In this document: piece by piece, positions 10,758 to 21,429 of the stretch
Position numbering within the stretch: position 1 is the first letter of the stretch
Layout of the letters: every line of letters starts with the position of its first letter
Source of the DNA: Porphyra umbilicalis
Taxonomy: Eukaryota > Rhodophyta > Bangiophyceae > Bangiales > Bangiaceae
Direction of reading: 5' to 3'
DNA length: 64,000 bases
Assembly: GCA_002049455.2 (NCBI GenBank)
Contig: KV918794.1
Span: 310,001-374,000 of the forward strand
Position numbers and translations under genes: made by a program
The notes under the pieces: generated by a model
Told to the model about the DNA's origin: nothing
The model's input: only the letters and a program-made list of their open reading frames with translations
The model's database searches: none

Positions 10758-11849
10758 CTAAACGCCCGCACGTGCAATGTGCGAGCCCGTAGCATAACTA
10801 GGCCTGGTCATGTACCGGCAGCAACGGCATGGGTGCCGCGAAAAGTAGTCGGCGCGGAAGTCAAAATGCCGAGGGAGCGCGAGCGACGGTCGCGTTGCAC
10901 GAGCGGCCGGCCGAGCACCCGTCCCTTCTCGAGCGGCGGCAGCGTCAAGGGCGTCCCCCGCGGCGAGCCCGGCCTGCTGGTACTCGGTGCGCGACTCGGC
11001 AAACGAGTTCAATACGCTCGTCTGGTAGCACAGTAGGGCGAGGTAACCGTACCGGCCAGCGCCACGGAGGATGGCTTGCATCTTGCGGATCGCAGCATTG
11101 CATTGCTCATGCGTGAGGGTGTTCTTAAAGTCAAGCTCCCCGTAAGAGTTCGCGTTGTAGAAGTGGGAAAGGGTGTGATTGCATACATGGAATCTGTCCG
11201 ACACCACCGACAGCTCACGCAGCATCCACGGCAGCTTGACCATCGCACAACGAACCACACCACAAGCAAAGTCATACAGAAGATAGCGGGGTAGTTTGGA
11301 GAAGCGCGTGAGAAGGGCGTTGATCAATACTTGGGGACTCTCCATGCGGTCAAGCACGACAAAGCCCAAGATCTTGGGGTGGGAGCACGCACAACACAGC
11401 GTCAGCGCCCCGTCGGAGTAGCGCTCAGATGATACGTACCCCTTCTCGCACGTCCCGAAAGACGTCTTGTCGCCCTTGGCGTAAGCCTCCGCACGACACT
11501 GCGGCCGCCCCGGGGTGAAGATGCCCGTCGCGTCGGTCTTATCGGCGGCTTTGGGGTACCGCTTCTTGAAGGCAGCGACCAAACTCTCCTCGGTCATGTC
11601 GGCGTCGAGATACCTAGTCAGGTACTCGTGCTTGGCCTTGACGTCAGGGGCAAAGTCTGCGTAAATTGAACGCGCGCACGCCACCGCATTCTCAAACACG
11701 TCGGCAGTCGCCACTGCAAAGGCGGGTGAGGCGTCGAACAGCAGCACTGCTGCTTGAAGAGCGACCATCACGTGGCGGAGCTGAACGAGGCAGTCGGCAG
11801 CTTGTGTCAGAGGGCGGGCCCCACGTGAGCGGCAGGTGGCGTCGGCCAT
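10758..11849 (-). CDS. KDZ-like DNA transposase, C-terminal block
   Basis: This 363-codon open block carries the catalytic-core style of Kyakuja-Dileera-Zisupton (KDZ) transposases: an acidic residue in a buried strand (ILGFVVLDRMESPQVL), then LLYDFACGVVRCAM, RFHVCNHTLSHFYNANSY, and a Thr-x-x-His-Glu-Gln helix (NTLTHEQCNAAIRKMQAILRG). Such enzymes cut and paste DNA elements that make 8-bp target duplications. It lies just downstream of a larger frame on the same strand, which supplies the cysteine-rich N-terminal part; both are probably one spliced gene. The ATG at 11849 may only be internal. The C-terminal tail (after about 10.9 kb) loses family character. The assignment rests on motif order, not on a database match. 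Confidence 0.6.
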   Translation of the reverse strand: MADATCRSRGARPLTQAADCLVQLRHVMVALQAAVLLFDASPAFAVATADVFENAVACARSIYADFAPDVKAKHEYLTRYLDADMTEESLVAAFKKRYPKAADKTDATGIFTPGRPQCRAEAYAKGDKTSFGTCEKGYVSSERYSDGALTLCCACSHPKILGFVVLDRMESPQVLINALLTRFSKLPRYLLYDFACGVVRCAMVKLPWMLRELSVVSDRFHVCNHTLSHFYNANSYGELDFKNTLTHEQCNAAIRKMQAILRGAGRYGYLALLCYQTSVLNSFAESRTEYQQAGLAAGDALDAAAAREGTGARPAARATRPSLALPRHFDFRADYFSRHPCRCCRYMTRPSYATGSHIARAGV

Positions 11850-11879
11850 AATGCCACGGACAAGCAGCCGCGGGTTTTC

Positions 11880-14330
11880 TTACCGCGACGCTGCAACAAT
11901 CGACGAGAGACCATCAAAGTGGCGTGCCTTGATGCCGGCGATAACGGGATCGAGGGCAAACGCGAGCGCCATCCGACAAATATGGTCGACGTCGTTGTCG
12001 TCCAGCGACCTCATCAGCGGCCGCAGCAAGGCCTTGGGGATGTGCAGCTCGGGTTCCTCCCCAGGCTTGACTGTAGACTTCGCACTTTTGGCGGCCGTCT
12101 TGGCTTGACGGCCGCCGGTCTTGCCGCGCGACACGTTGGGTTGCCCACGACCGCCCCCCCCTGCTCCGTGCCCGGCGCCACCACCGTCACCTCCTGGCGC
12201 CGCGGCCGTCATGTCAGCTTGCGCTTTCTGCCACTCCTTCGTGGCAAGCGCGGTGGCCTCCGGATTCTCTGCGCGCCACTGCACAATGTAAGCCCGCAAG
12301 TGCTTGGCGCATGTCGCACTGCGCTCCTTCTCCTTGATGCGCTTCACTTTTGTCGCGTCGTACGCGAGCGCAAGCGAATCGGCCAGCGGGATCGCAGCCG
12401 CCTCGATGTTCCACACCATGCCGAGCAACGCGCGGATGCTGGAAGCCGAAGCGGAGGCCGTCGGCACATCCTTGCAGGAGAGCGCGCCGGGAACCAAGCA
12501 CGTCAACGCCAGCACCGAGGATGGCAGCGTCCGGTCGGTCACGCCCGGTGGGTCGCCTGGCACTAACACGTGCCGCATCATGCGTCGGGCCTGCTCCCCC
12601 AAGACCATGCACCCCTCCCGGCTCTTCATGTTGACCAGTGAGGCGGGCTCGCACAAATGGTCAAATGAGAACGTAAGCGAGTCGGTATCAAAGCCCAAGC
12701 AAATGGCGTCGGACGTAACAACGAGGTACCACCCGCACGGCATGCGACAAACCGAGCAGTCATAGAGGCCTCGGTCCGGGTCAACGACGGACAGCCGCAT
12801 AAAGGTGAGGATGAGCCCCCGCAATGTGTCCGCTCCGCGCCACCGGCTGGTAGCCGGCAGCAACCCGGCGCTCTTGAGACCAACCCAATCGCTTTGGCAC
12901 TGGGAGATGACGTCAGAGATGTGGGTACCCGCCCGGACGGACTCGGCGCACCGCCGTCCCCACACGACGGTACAGGCTGACGTCCACGATAGGAGGATGA
13001 GCATGTTCTCTCGCCCGTCCCGACTCGAGCAGTGCCCGCATGACCTGCAGTTGCGCCTCACCGCAACCAAGTTGCACGGCCCGAGGGTGGAGTGGATGAT
13101 TCCTGGCAGCGATGTGTCGGGCACGTTCGCTCGAGACGGCAGGTTGGCGCCGCACAAGGAGCACTTGCTGGGCGCCTCCAGCACAAAGTCGTGACCACTA
13201 CGCGCCATCTCGCCAATGCTGCGGTCAAAGGTTACGGCCTTGGGGCAGTTGAAAAGTGACAAGGGCCTGGAGGACACGGCCGAGCGCACGCCGTTGCTCG
13301 AGGTCATGGGCGGGTCCGTCGGACCGCCACCTACGCAATACTGCTCCGCAATCCGCGTGTGGGAGCAGCCCCTCAGGTTGGTCAGCGGGCAGAAGCCGCA
13401 CGAGACACCCTTGTATGGAAGGTAGACTGGCACAGGGACGAGTTTGCCGTGGTGCGGGGAGACCACAGCGACGATGTCTTTGTGTAGCCTCCACACTGGT
13501 GTTTCCTCGTCCACCTGCTCAGACGCCTCCACGGAAAGCCCCGCATTGTCACTCATGACGACGTACAGCCACTTGAGAACGATGGTGACCGGGCGGGCCA
13601 GCGCGTCCGCCATCTCGGAGATCCCAGCAGACAGCACCTCGACATGCTCGCAGGTGCTTGGGCGGGACTCGCTGACGTCGGCGTTGAAGACGTCGCTCCC
13701 GACGCATGTGCACCGTACAAAGCCGTCGACGGTCACCCACGTGCAGCAGCTGCTCCTCTTGCCGTGCTCAGTCTTTCCCCAAACAGAGAAGCGAGCGCCG
13801 ACGCCAAGGAAGTAGGGCAGTGCCCACAGCTCCTCCCGCCCCGGGACGTTGCGCCACGAGTTGAGGAGGGAAGCAAAGTCTAACCGTTGGTTCTCGGCAG
13901 GGTTGCAGAGCACGGCGTCGTCGAGGATGACGGCCGTGCCGCGCATTGGCCGGCACTCGGCGACGACGCGAAGCGCTCCACGGCGGAAGTTCACGCGGGT
14001 GCGGATGCCCGTCCCATCCGGGTGTACGCCTTTGCCCGCGACACCGCCGGAGAACATCTTGTTGGCATCCGGCTGGTCGGCGACGCTGAACTCGTCGTCG
14101 TCACCACCGTCCTCACCCTGGTACTGGGAAGCGTCGAAACGCGCGGCGTCGCCGCCAGTAGCGGGGGGAATCGAGGCTACCGCAGCGGCGGCGTAGAACT
14201 CAATTAAACTGGATCCTGGCGACGACAGCATTACGTCCGTTCCGCTCGGCGAGTAGTCCAGCAGCATGGAGCAGCTATTCGGTAGCCCCCGGTTAACTGG
14301 GATAAAGAGATTGGCAGGCGGTGTGCTCAT
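11880..14330 (-). CDS. KDZ-like DNA transposase, N-terminal cysteine-rich block
   Basis: An 816-codon frame from ATG 14330 (MSTPPANLF) ends by a stop at 11880. It holds a CxC-type zinc cluster (KCSLCGANLP ... CRSCGHC, about 13020-13170), further Cys pairs (CGFCPLTNLRGCSH; DCSVCRMPCGWYL) and a Gly-rich, basic linker near 12.1-12.2 kb. Cys clusters ahead of the catalytic core are usual in KDZ transposases. The start is chosen because a good 3' splice site (pyrimidine tract then CTGCAG) lies just before the ATG, so an upstream leader exon is likely. The frame ends inside a canonical donor (GTAAGA at 11883-11878), which points to splicing into the next block at about 11.8 kb; no acceptor fits the phase cleanly. 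I did not find terminal inverted repeats for this element. Confidence 0.6.
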   Translation of the reverse strand: MSTPPANLFIPVNRGLPNSCSMLLDYSPSGTDVMLSSPGSSLIEFYAAAAVASIPPATGGDAARFDASQYQGEDGGDDDEFSVADQPDANKMFSGGVAGKGVHPDGTGIRTRVNFRRGALRVVAECRPMRGTAVILDDAVLCNPAENQRLDFASLLNSWRNVPGREELWALPYFLGVGARFSVWGKTEHGKRSSCCTWVTVDGFVRCTCVGSDVFNADVSESRPSTCEHVEVLSAGISEMADALARPVTIVLKWLYVVMSDNAGLSVEASEQVDEETPVWRLHKDIVAVVSPHHGKLVPVPVYLPYKGVSCGFCPLTNLRGCSHTRIAEQYCVGGGPTDPPMTSSNGVRSAVSSRPLSLFNCPKAVTFDRSIGEMARSGHDFVLEAPSKCSLCGANLPSRANVPDTSLPGIIHSTLGPCNLVAVRRNCRSCGHCSSRDGRENMLILLSWTSACTVVWGRRCAESVRAGTHISDVISQCQSDWVGLKSAGLLPATSRWRGADTLRGLILTFMRLSVVDPDRGLYDCSVCRMPCGWYLVVTSDAICLGFDTDSLTFSFDHLCEPASLVNMKSREGCMVLGEQARRMMRHVLVPGDPPGVTDRTLPSSVLALTCLVPGALSCKDVPTASASASSIRALLGMVWNIEAAAIPLADSLALAYDATKVKRIKEKERSATCAKHLRAYIVQWRAENPEATALATKEWQKAQADMTAAAPGGDGGGAGHGAGGGGRGQPNVSRGKTGGRQAKTAAKSAKSTVKPGEEPELHIPKALLRPLMRSLDDNDVDHICRMALAFALDPVIAGIKARHFDGLSSIVAASR

Positions 14331-15064
14331 GGCGCCCTGCAGTCGAAAAAGAAAAAGACGGGCAGATACAGAGGACCAGGCGAAAAAGAACATACAGCAA
14401 TGGGAGACAGTCAAAGGGGTGGGTTAGTACACTGTGACCAGATGGAAAAGCAACAACGGAAGAATGCGCGTGGACGGCTGAAGTTGTAAAGAAGCAAAGA
14501 AACCATAAGACAGGTGCATGCAAGGGGTGTGGCGCGCCCTACCGCCAGCGGCGGCCCGGATTCTGCAGTCACGACACAATCGCACGCGCCACGGGACACA
14601 CACGGGATCAACAGTGTTGCACGTACGTTGGCGGTGCGACACAGGTACAGAATGCCGATGGGATGCCGCATCAGCGGGAATGAGACGCCGGGAGCATGAC
14701 ACGGACCAGGTCGCAACCCGCGCGCAAACGCGACGACGAGGGGACGTCGACCACGTGGGAGCGTGCAAGGCGGCAGATCGCGTTGCGCGCGCGGTCAGAT
14801 TCCATTTTGCTCGAGATGCACACGAAATGCTCAAACAAGTAGTCAGACTGCTCTCATTCATTGTCAAATTGGTCGGGAATAGAGCTCAGGAAGTCCTCCA
14901 GGGACCGAGAGAGTCGCTTAGAATGCAGAGATAGCCCCCCTCTTCGCGAAATGCGACAAATACGACAGCAGCTCATCGGCTGTGTCAAGGCCAAGACAAT
15001 CATGCATGCTGTGAGGTGGAAACCCCAGCCTTCGTGATGTGGTCCCCGCCTTCGTGATGTGGTC
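14331..15064. other. Gap between the transposase-like gene and an unknown plus-strand gene
   Basis: It contains the probable 5' leader and intron of the minus-strand transposase gene and the promoter of the gene that starts at 15065. A direct duplication of CCTTCGTGATGTGGT lies at about 15030-15064. I see no conserved frame. Confidence 0.4.
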
Positions 15065-16162
15065 ATGCCTCAGCTGGACGTTGCAAGTGCCGGCAGGTGC
15101 TCTTTTGTTTGCTGTGCCCGTACGTCTGACGGCCAGGTGGCGCTTCTACATGCCTCCGCGTTTTCCGGCCAGTCGAGCACCATCAAGGGAAGGGCCTCCC
15201 TGGCCATGCACGAGCTGTTTGGAGCTGTAGGTGCTATTGGGGGGCGGGCCGTCACGGTAGACGGGACCGCGGCCGACGCTCTGGCACGCACGGGCGGCTG
15301 CGACGGCCCGGAAGGTGGCGGCGGCGGCGCTCCGAGCGAGGGTGGGGGCGGGGGGAGGGCACTACCTCGAGCATCGCCGACAACTGCTTGGAATGCGGGG
15401 GCTCTATCGGCATCTCCTTCCACGGCTGTTGTGTCAGTGGGGGGCGCGGGAGGCGGACCATCGACTGCCAGCCTCTCCACCCTCCATTTCGGGTCGTCAC
15501 CGCTCCCCGAGGCGTCGCCGGCGTCAGCCAGACGGGCGGCATCACCAAATCTGCCGGCGGATGGAGAGCAGCGCCCGACGTTGGAGCTCACGGCCGACAA
15601 GCTCCCCCCTCTACCCCCTGTCATCCTCGTCCAAGAACTCGTCGGCGGCGAAGGCAAGCAAGTTGTCGACCGTGACCCCGTTTCGTTTCGGTTACATCGA
15701 GATGCCCGCGCCGCTACAGCTGTCGCTCACCGCACGCGCCTCGAGACGATGGCGCGCGAGCAAGGCAAGCAGGTAGACTTGACAGACGACTTTGTGGACA
15801 GCGTGCGGGACAACTTGCGTGGCACCGGTCGACAGGGGCGGCAGGTGCGGCACGTGCTTGTGGCGGAGTTGCTGCAGTTTTTCGAGCTCATGGCGGCATA
15901 CATCAAGCGGGAGCTGAGCCTGTGCAGTCAGGTGGTCTACGCGCACATCACCCCGGTTGCCGTTATCGGCGTGTCGGTGAATATGAAGGTGGCGGTGAGC
16001 CGCAAGGCCAAACCCGCGCTCGTCGCCCTCAAGGTCTTCAATCGGTCGCACATGCGCGTGTCGGGCGGCTTCGCGCTCATTTGCTACATGGTGCACCTGA
16101 AAGACCCCTTCTTTTTGTTCCTGCTCGAGATATTCTCCTCCGGTACGCGTGTCCTAGTCTGA
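15065..16162 (+). CDS. Protein of unknown function next to the transposase-like gene
   Basis: This 365-codon frame starts at ATG 15065; the two codons before it open with GTG. The N-terminal half is Gly/Ala/Ser-rich with low complexity. The C-terminal ~180 residues look like a folded domain (TLELTADKLPPLPPVILVQEL, HVLVAELLQFFELMAAYIKR, VYAHITPVAVIGVSVNMKVAVS, GGFALICYMVHLKDPFFLFLL). I do not recognise the family. Near the end there is a GTACGC word at 16143-16148 that resembles the donor used by other genes here, so the last codons may be intron and the gene may run on into the Gly-rich, RGG-repeat frame downstream. It could be an accessory gene of a mobile element, given its place between transposase-like and retroelement DNA. 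Confidence 0.45.
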   Translation: MPQLDVASAGRCSFVCCARTSDGQVALLHASAFSGQSSTIKGRASLAMHELFGAVGAIGGRAVTVDGTAADALARTGGCDGPEGGGGGAPSEGGGGGRALPRASPTTAWNAGALSASPSTAVVSVGGAGGGPSTASLSTLHFGSSPLPEASPASARRAASPNLPADGEQRPTLELTADKLPPLPPVILVQELVGGEGKQVVDRDPVSFRLHRDARAATAVAHRTRLETMAREQGKQVDLTDDFVDSVRDNLRGTGRQGRQVRHVLVAELLQFFELMAAYIKRELSLCSQVVYAHITPVAVIGVSVNMKVAVSRKAKPALVALKVFNRSHMRVSGGFALICYMVHLKDPFFLFLLEIFSSGTRVLV

Positions 16163-16940
16163 AAGCGGGCAGGCACCAGAAAGAGCATGCCGGCGCGAAT
16201 TGGCCGTGGCTCCGATGCCGGCGATGGCGGCGGCTCGGCCTCGGGCGCGAAGAAACCGACTCGCAAGCAGACGATGACAACGCGTCCGGCCGTGGTGACG
16301 GCAGGCGTGGCTCGGCCGCCGCCGCCGGGGGCGGCCGCAGTGCGGAGGCTGGACGCAGCGGCCGCAGCGCAGCCGAAGCGAACGGCTGTCGCTTGGGTGG
16401 TAATGGCGGTGGCGACGCCGGTGACGGTGGCGGCGCGGGTGGTGTCCGCAGCGGCGCTGGTGCCAGTCGCGGTGCCAGCGCCTCTGGCGGTGGTGGAGGT
16501 GGTCCCGACCCAGGTGAAGGTGCCAGCGCCGGTGGCGGAGGCGGTACCGGTGCCGGTGGCAGTGGCGGTGGCGGCGTAGGTAGCGGTGGCTGAGGCTGCG
16601 CGGCTGGTGGAGGCGGTTGCGGTCACGATCCAGGTGGGGCTGCGGCCGCGGGCAGCGCTGCGGCTGCAGGTGGCGACGCAGCCGCGGGTGCCCGTCAACG
16701 TCTACCCGCCGGCGGCCGCTTTATGGTTGGTGTGGAATCGTGCTTTCTGATGCTCCCGTTGTGGCGGGTGCCGCTGCCGGTGCCTCTGCAACGCGAGGCC
16801 TCGGAGATGCTTACCACGCGGCTGGCGCTTGTTCTGAGGCAACAGCTGCCGCCTCTGGACAACTGGGGGCTCCTCAAAAAGGCGCAGGGCTCACCGGTGA
16901 CCGTGGAAGTGGCGGCGCCGGAAGAGACGCCAGGCACCCC
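16163..16940 (+). other. Gly/Ala-coding low-complexity stretch
   Basis: GGTG/GCGG-rich sequence is open for long distances in more than one plus frame. The frame ending at 16593 reads as Gly/Ser/Ala-rich (GGNGGGDAGDGGGAGG), and similar Gly-rich coding sense resumes after that stop. It probably belongs to the same gene or pseudogene as the 54-bp repeat that follows. There is no good ATG. Confidence 0.35.
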
Positions 16941-17696
16941 TTGCTGGCGCCTGCTGGCGACCGTGGCCACCTGGGGGCTCGTGCCGGACCCCCAGCGCTG
17001 GCACCTTCTGGTGGTCGCGGCGGAGGCGGTGTTCGTGTCGCCGCCCCCGCGATGCAGCCTGCTGGCGGTCGCGGCCAAGTCAGCAGTAGTGGACGGGCCC
17101 CCGTGCTCGCACCTCCTGATGGTAGCGGCCAAGGCGGCAGTCCAGCCGCCGCCCCCGCTCTGACACCTACTGGTGGTCGTGGCCAAGGCAGCGGTCGTGG
17201 CGCCGCCCCTGCGCTGGCACCTGCTGCTAGTAGCAACCAAGGCGGCGGTCGTGGCGCCGCCCCGGCGCTGGCACCTTCTGCTGGTCGCGGCGGAGGCGGC
17301 TGTCGTGGAGACTTCCCCGCGCTGGCGCCTTCTTGTGGTCGCGGCCAATGCGGTGGTCGTGGCGCCGCCCACGTGCTAGCACCTGCCAGTGGCCGTGGGG
17401 GAGGCGGTGGTCGTGGCGCCGCCCCTGCGCTGGCATCTGATAGTGGTCGTGGCCAAGGCGCTGGTGGTGCAGCGCCCCCCGCCCTAGCACCTGATGGTGG
17501 TGGCGGCCAAGGCGGCGGTCGTGGACGGCCCCCCGTTCTTGCACCTGATGGTTGTGGCGGCCAAGGCGGCGGTCGTGGACGGCCTCCTGTTCTTGCACCT
17601 CCTGGTGGTCGCGGCCAAGGTGGCAGTCGCGGAGATCCCGCTGCGCTGGCACCTGCTGGTGGTCGCGGCGGAGGTGGCGGTGCTGCCGCTGCTGCC
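16941..17696 (+). repeat. 54-bp coding minisatellite, 14 units of an 18-residue RGG-rich repeat
   Basis: In the plus frame open to 17843, fourteen 18-codon units follow one another without indels. The unit is roughly ALAP-x-GGRGQGGGRGAAP, and the most alike neighbours are VLAPDGCGGQGGGRGRPP and the unit before it. Exact 54-bp period, many silent differences and a frame kept open throughout argue for selection on the protein or for recent expansion from a coding unit. RGG/RG-rich tracts commonly bind RNA or are methylated on arginine. No ATG suitable for a separate gene lies in this frame, so the array is likely an exon of a larger gene. Confidence 0.75.
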
Positions 17697-18272
17697 ACGC
17701 CCGCCGCCCGCCCCGGCCGGCCCGAACTTGGCCACCGAAGAGAGGGTGCGTCACCACCCCCGATGCGCCGCCGCCGCCGCCGCCGCGGCCAAGGATGGTG
17801 CTCAGCTTCATCGACGAGCGGCAGAGGCGCTCGAGGTGCGTAGACGGGAGCAACGACGGCGGTAATAGCACACTGCCGTAGTGCATGTGGCCTGCGCCGG
17901 GGTGGGGGGGGACCGACACCGCCCCGCCGCCCGTAGCGCCGGGTGGCACCAAGCCGCACTCGGACAGCACGCTGCCGCCGACGCCGCAGGCCCCACCGCC
18001 GCCGTCGGTGGCCGCGTCGGCCGCGTCGGCGGCGACAGCGAGGGCGACGGTCAAGTCGAGCGCCTCGTGCCGCTCCCCGCCGTCGCCCGGCCTCCGCGCC
18101 TCTTGCCGCTCCGCGTAGTCGCCCTCCGCCCGCGCCTTACCCAAAACAGCGGCGGCGGCGTCACATCCGCTTCATCGACTGCCGTCCCGTCCCCGATCGT
18201 CTGTTGGTTTGTGGATTTACGGCGACGTGGATCTTCGCGTCGGTCAGTCGTCGATTACCGCCCGCCACTACG

Positions 18273-21200
18273 ATGGCGTCGCCGCCCGACATCCTCAAGT
18301 CGGACGGGATCGCTAGCGGTACGCCGGCGGATACATCCGCGGTTACCCCAGCGGTCGCTGCAAGAGGAGGATCCGCTGCTGGATCGGGGATGCCCTTCAC
18401 ACCGCCTCGGCCATTGGCGGACCTCGTGGGCGAAATGGTACGGTGGGTCCCGCCGGGGGCCGATGCCTTTCTCCCTCGACGTCACGACGAACGGAAGGGA
18501 TTGGTGGATCAAGATCGTGATCCGGCGACGCCTCTGGCGATGGCCGATCTGGACACGGCGCTGTCGACGTTCCGCGAGTCTTTATTGGCCGACGCTTCTC
18601 GGGTCATCGCGGCGAGCCCCGCGGGCTCTGCTCAAGACGCCCCCCGCCGAGATTCTCCAGTGGACACGCGGAAGAGCCGCAGCAAAGGGAAGTCACGGCG
18701 TCACCGTAGTCCCTCGTCGTCATCGTCGTCTTCATCTTCCTCGCCGTCGCCGGCGACAACCGACAACGACTACGACCACGTGGGGCGCAAGGTGGGGTCC
18801 AGCAAGTTGGCGGTCCTAGAGTGCCCGGATGATCGCTTCGCGGGCGTCCTGGACTACCGATCGTACCGCCTACGGAACCGTCACTCGAACTACGGGGCGC
18901 CGCAGGCTCGCAAGATGGGACGCACGGCCAAGCATATGAAGTTCTCCTTCGGGCGTACCCCGATGTTGAACGGGAAGGAACCTCTCAAGGTCTTCTCGTG
19001 GCTCCGAAAGCTCGTCAAGGCCTGCGGTGACAACGACGTGTCCGAGGGGATGGGTTTGTACCTAATTTCCAACTTCCTCGCGGGCGACGCTGAGACACAA
19101 TTCACACAAAACCTACCGGGGTCGGGTATCGCGTGCGGAAGGGGCTCGCTTGGATCCTTTCCCGCGGCGGTCAATTGGTTGTTGTCGACCTACGCGGAGC
19201 CGCACGCTTTGGGGCTGGCGCAGGACAAGTTTATACGGGCGGCGGTCGTGGACAACGAGGGGGTGAACGCCTTCGCGGCACGTCTACGGAGCCTCGCTGA
19301 GCTTTGCGGCAACATCCACTCCGAGGGGACGATGAAACAGCAGCTGATCCAAGGCCTACCGGAGTATCTACAGACGGATGCTTTCGTGTACAACTCGGCG
19401 CAACGAAGCTACCAGCAGTTATCGACGTACGTGGCGGGGAAGTATCGGGCAACCAAGGACGTCATGGTGTTGGCCAGCCGGGTGTCATCCGGGGGATCAT
19501 CGCGGGAGGGACAGACGTCGACGAGGCCCCGAGGCCTCTCGGTCAATCAACTCCACTCCCCGTGGGAGGAGGATGACACGGCGACGTACGACACGGTCGC
19601 GGTGCTGCCGTCGGGTACCCCGGGGTTCCGCACGGCCGGAGGAGCGCCCTACGCTCGGCGGGAGGCCCCGACGGGTCCCCCGCTGTGCTATATGTGTTGG
19701 ACGTGCGGACACCGGGTCCCTTATTGTAAGATTCTGACGGACAAACAGCGGGACCTCGTGAAAGCCGCGCGGAGCACCTTCCTTCGACAGAGAAACGCGG
19801 GGGCGGGCGCCGTCGCTGATCGCACCTCCGTCGTGGCCCTGGTATGGGACGTCCTGTTGGGCGGCGTGGAGTCAACGAGGACGGAAGGGGGGGACGCCCC
19901 GCCCGTGGCAACCCCTGCCAAGGGGCGCTGCGGGGCGGCAAACGCCTAGGGGGGGTGGCATCTCCATCCCCCTTCATCCCCCCTGTCCGCCCCAACTCCC
20001 CGGTCGCCCCCCGCCACGTCACGTTTGTCTCCCCGGGGGTAACCGCGACGTGGCCTGTCCCGGCCCGCTGACCCTGCCGTCGTGGGTGATACCGCCCGCG
20101 GTTCAAGGGGACGCTGTTGCTACTACGGAAAGAGAATTTCGAGATTAGCGCGTCGTACCAGTTGGCGCCGTGGCAGACCCCCGTCCCCACGAGGGCGGTG
20201 GTCGGCACTGGCGCCGGGCCAAGTGTGATCCGCGAGGATATGTTGCCCGAAGGGCGGACCGAGTATGCATCGCGGGCGCCGTCCCGGACCCAAGTGAGTA
20301 ACGCCTCGGGGCAGCTGCTCAAGGTGAATGCGGAGGTGTCGCTGACGATCTACGTCGGGGGGGGCGTTATGGAGTATGAGTTCCTCGTGGTCAAGGCACT
20401 GTCGGTACCGCTCATCCTCGTGTGGGACTTTCAGCGCAACTACGTGGACACCATCTCCCCCAAGACCAGACGATCAAGTGGGACGACGGCACGTCCACGG
20501 TGGCGATGCGGAGCTGGACGGGGAACACACGGCCCGCGCCCCCACGCCGAGGAAACAAGCCGAAGACCCAAGCTGGGGCTATCCGGATTTGGCAAGAGGT
20601 AACCGTGGGCCCGCGGTGCATCCAGGCGATCCAAGTGTGCTGCGACTTCAAGGGGGTTCACCTGGTACGGGAACGCCCCGTCAAAATGAGCCGACGGAAG
20701 GTCCTGTTGCACAACGCCGTCGCGGAGTTCTCCCCCACCCCCCCGCGGTCCCTCTACCTGACAAACATCGGGGACGTGCCGGTGCAACTAACAAAGGGGT
20801 ATGTCATCGGAGCCGCGACGGCCTACAATGTACCGCTACACGTCGTCGAGGAGGAGGAGGAAACGGGGGCGGTCCTAACGATGGGGGCGGATTCCCGTGA
20901 CAAGACTGACGAGGAGGTCAAGGCATGGCGGCAAGCCGAAGAGGGGATCGACGAGAGACAACCTCCGCCCCACCCGCCGGACAAGATGTGTTTCAAGCCG
21001 GAGGTCCACTGGGAAGGTGTCCCCGGTACGCTCCGCGGTGCCGTGGACGACATCCTCGAGGAATACAAGGCGCTATGGGCGGGACAACTCGGCATGGTCG
21101 ACGTCACCCCGCACCGGATCGAGGTGACCCCCGGGGCACGGCCACGACGGGCCCAACCCTATCGGGCGAGCCACGCCTCGAGGGACATCATCGCCGAGGA

Positions 21201-21428
21201 GGTGCAACGCCAACGGGACCTCGGGGTAATCGAGCCCTCGAGTGCCGAGTGGGCCTTCCCGGTCGTTCTGGTCCCGAAACCCGACGGGACGATGCGGTTC
21301 TGCGTGGAGTACCGCCGACTTGACGAGGTAACGGTGAGGCATGTGTACCCGTTGCCACGTATGGACGATTTTATTGACTTCCTCGGGGACGCCATGGTGT
21401 TTTCGACGCTCGACTGCAACTCGGTGAA
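18273..21428 (+). mobile_element. Ty3/Gypsy-type LTR retrotransposon, broken and truncated
   Basis: In order the element shows a gag-like region (ATG 18273 to about 19950) with a Ser-rich linker, a capsid-like helical domain and a CCHC zinc knuckle (CYMCWTCGHRVPYC); an aspartic-protease-like region near 20.1-20.45 kb; and the start of a Ty3/Gypsy reverse transcriptase (VVLVPKPDGTMRFCVEYRRLD ... FSTLDCNS) up to about 21.43 kb. RNase H, integrase and both LTRs were not found. The element is a fossil, cut off within the reverse transcriptase and with a few reading-frame breaks besides. Without an LTR pair its age cannot be dated; the coding sense is still clear, so it is not among the oldest relics. 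Foreign antisense DNA abuts its right end. Confidence 0.8.
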
Positions 21429-21429
21429 C

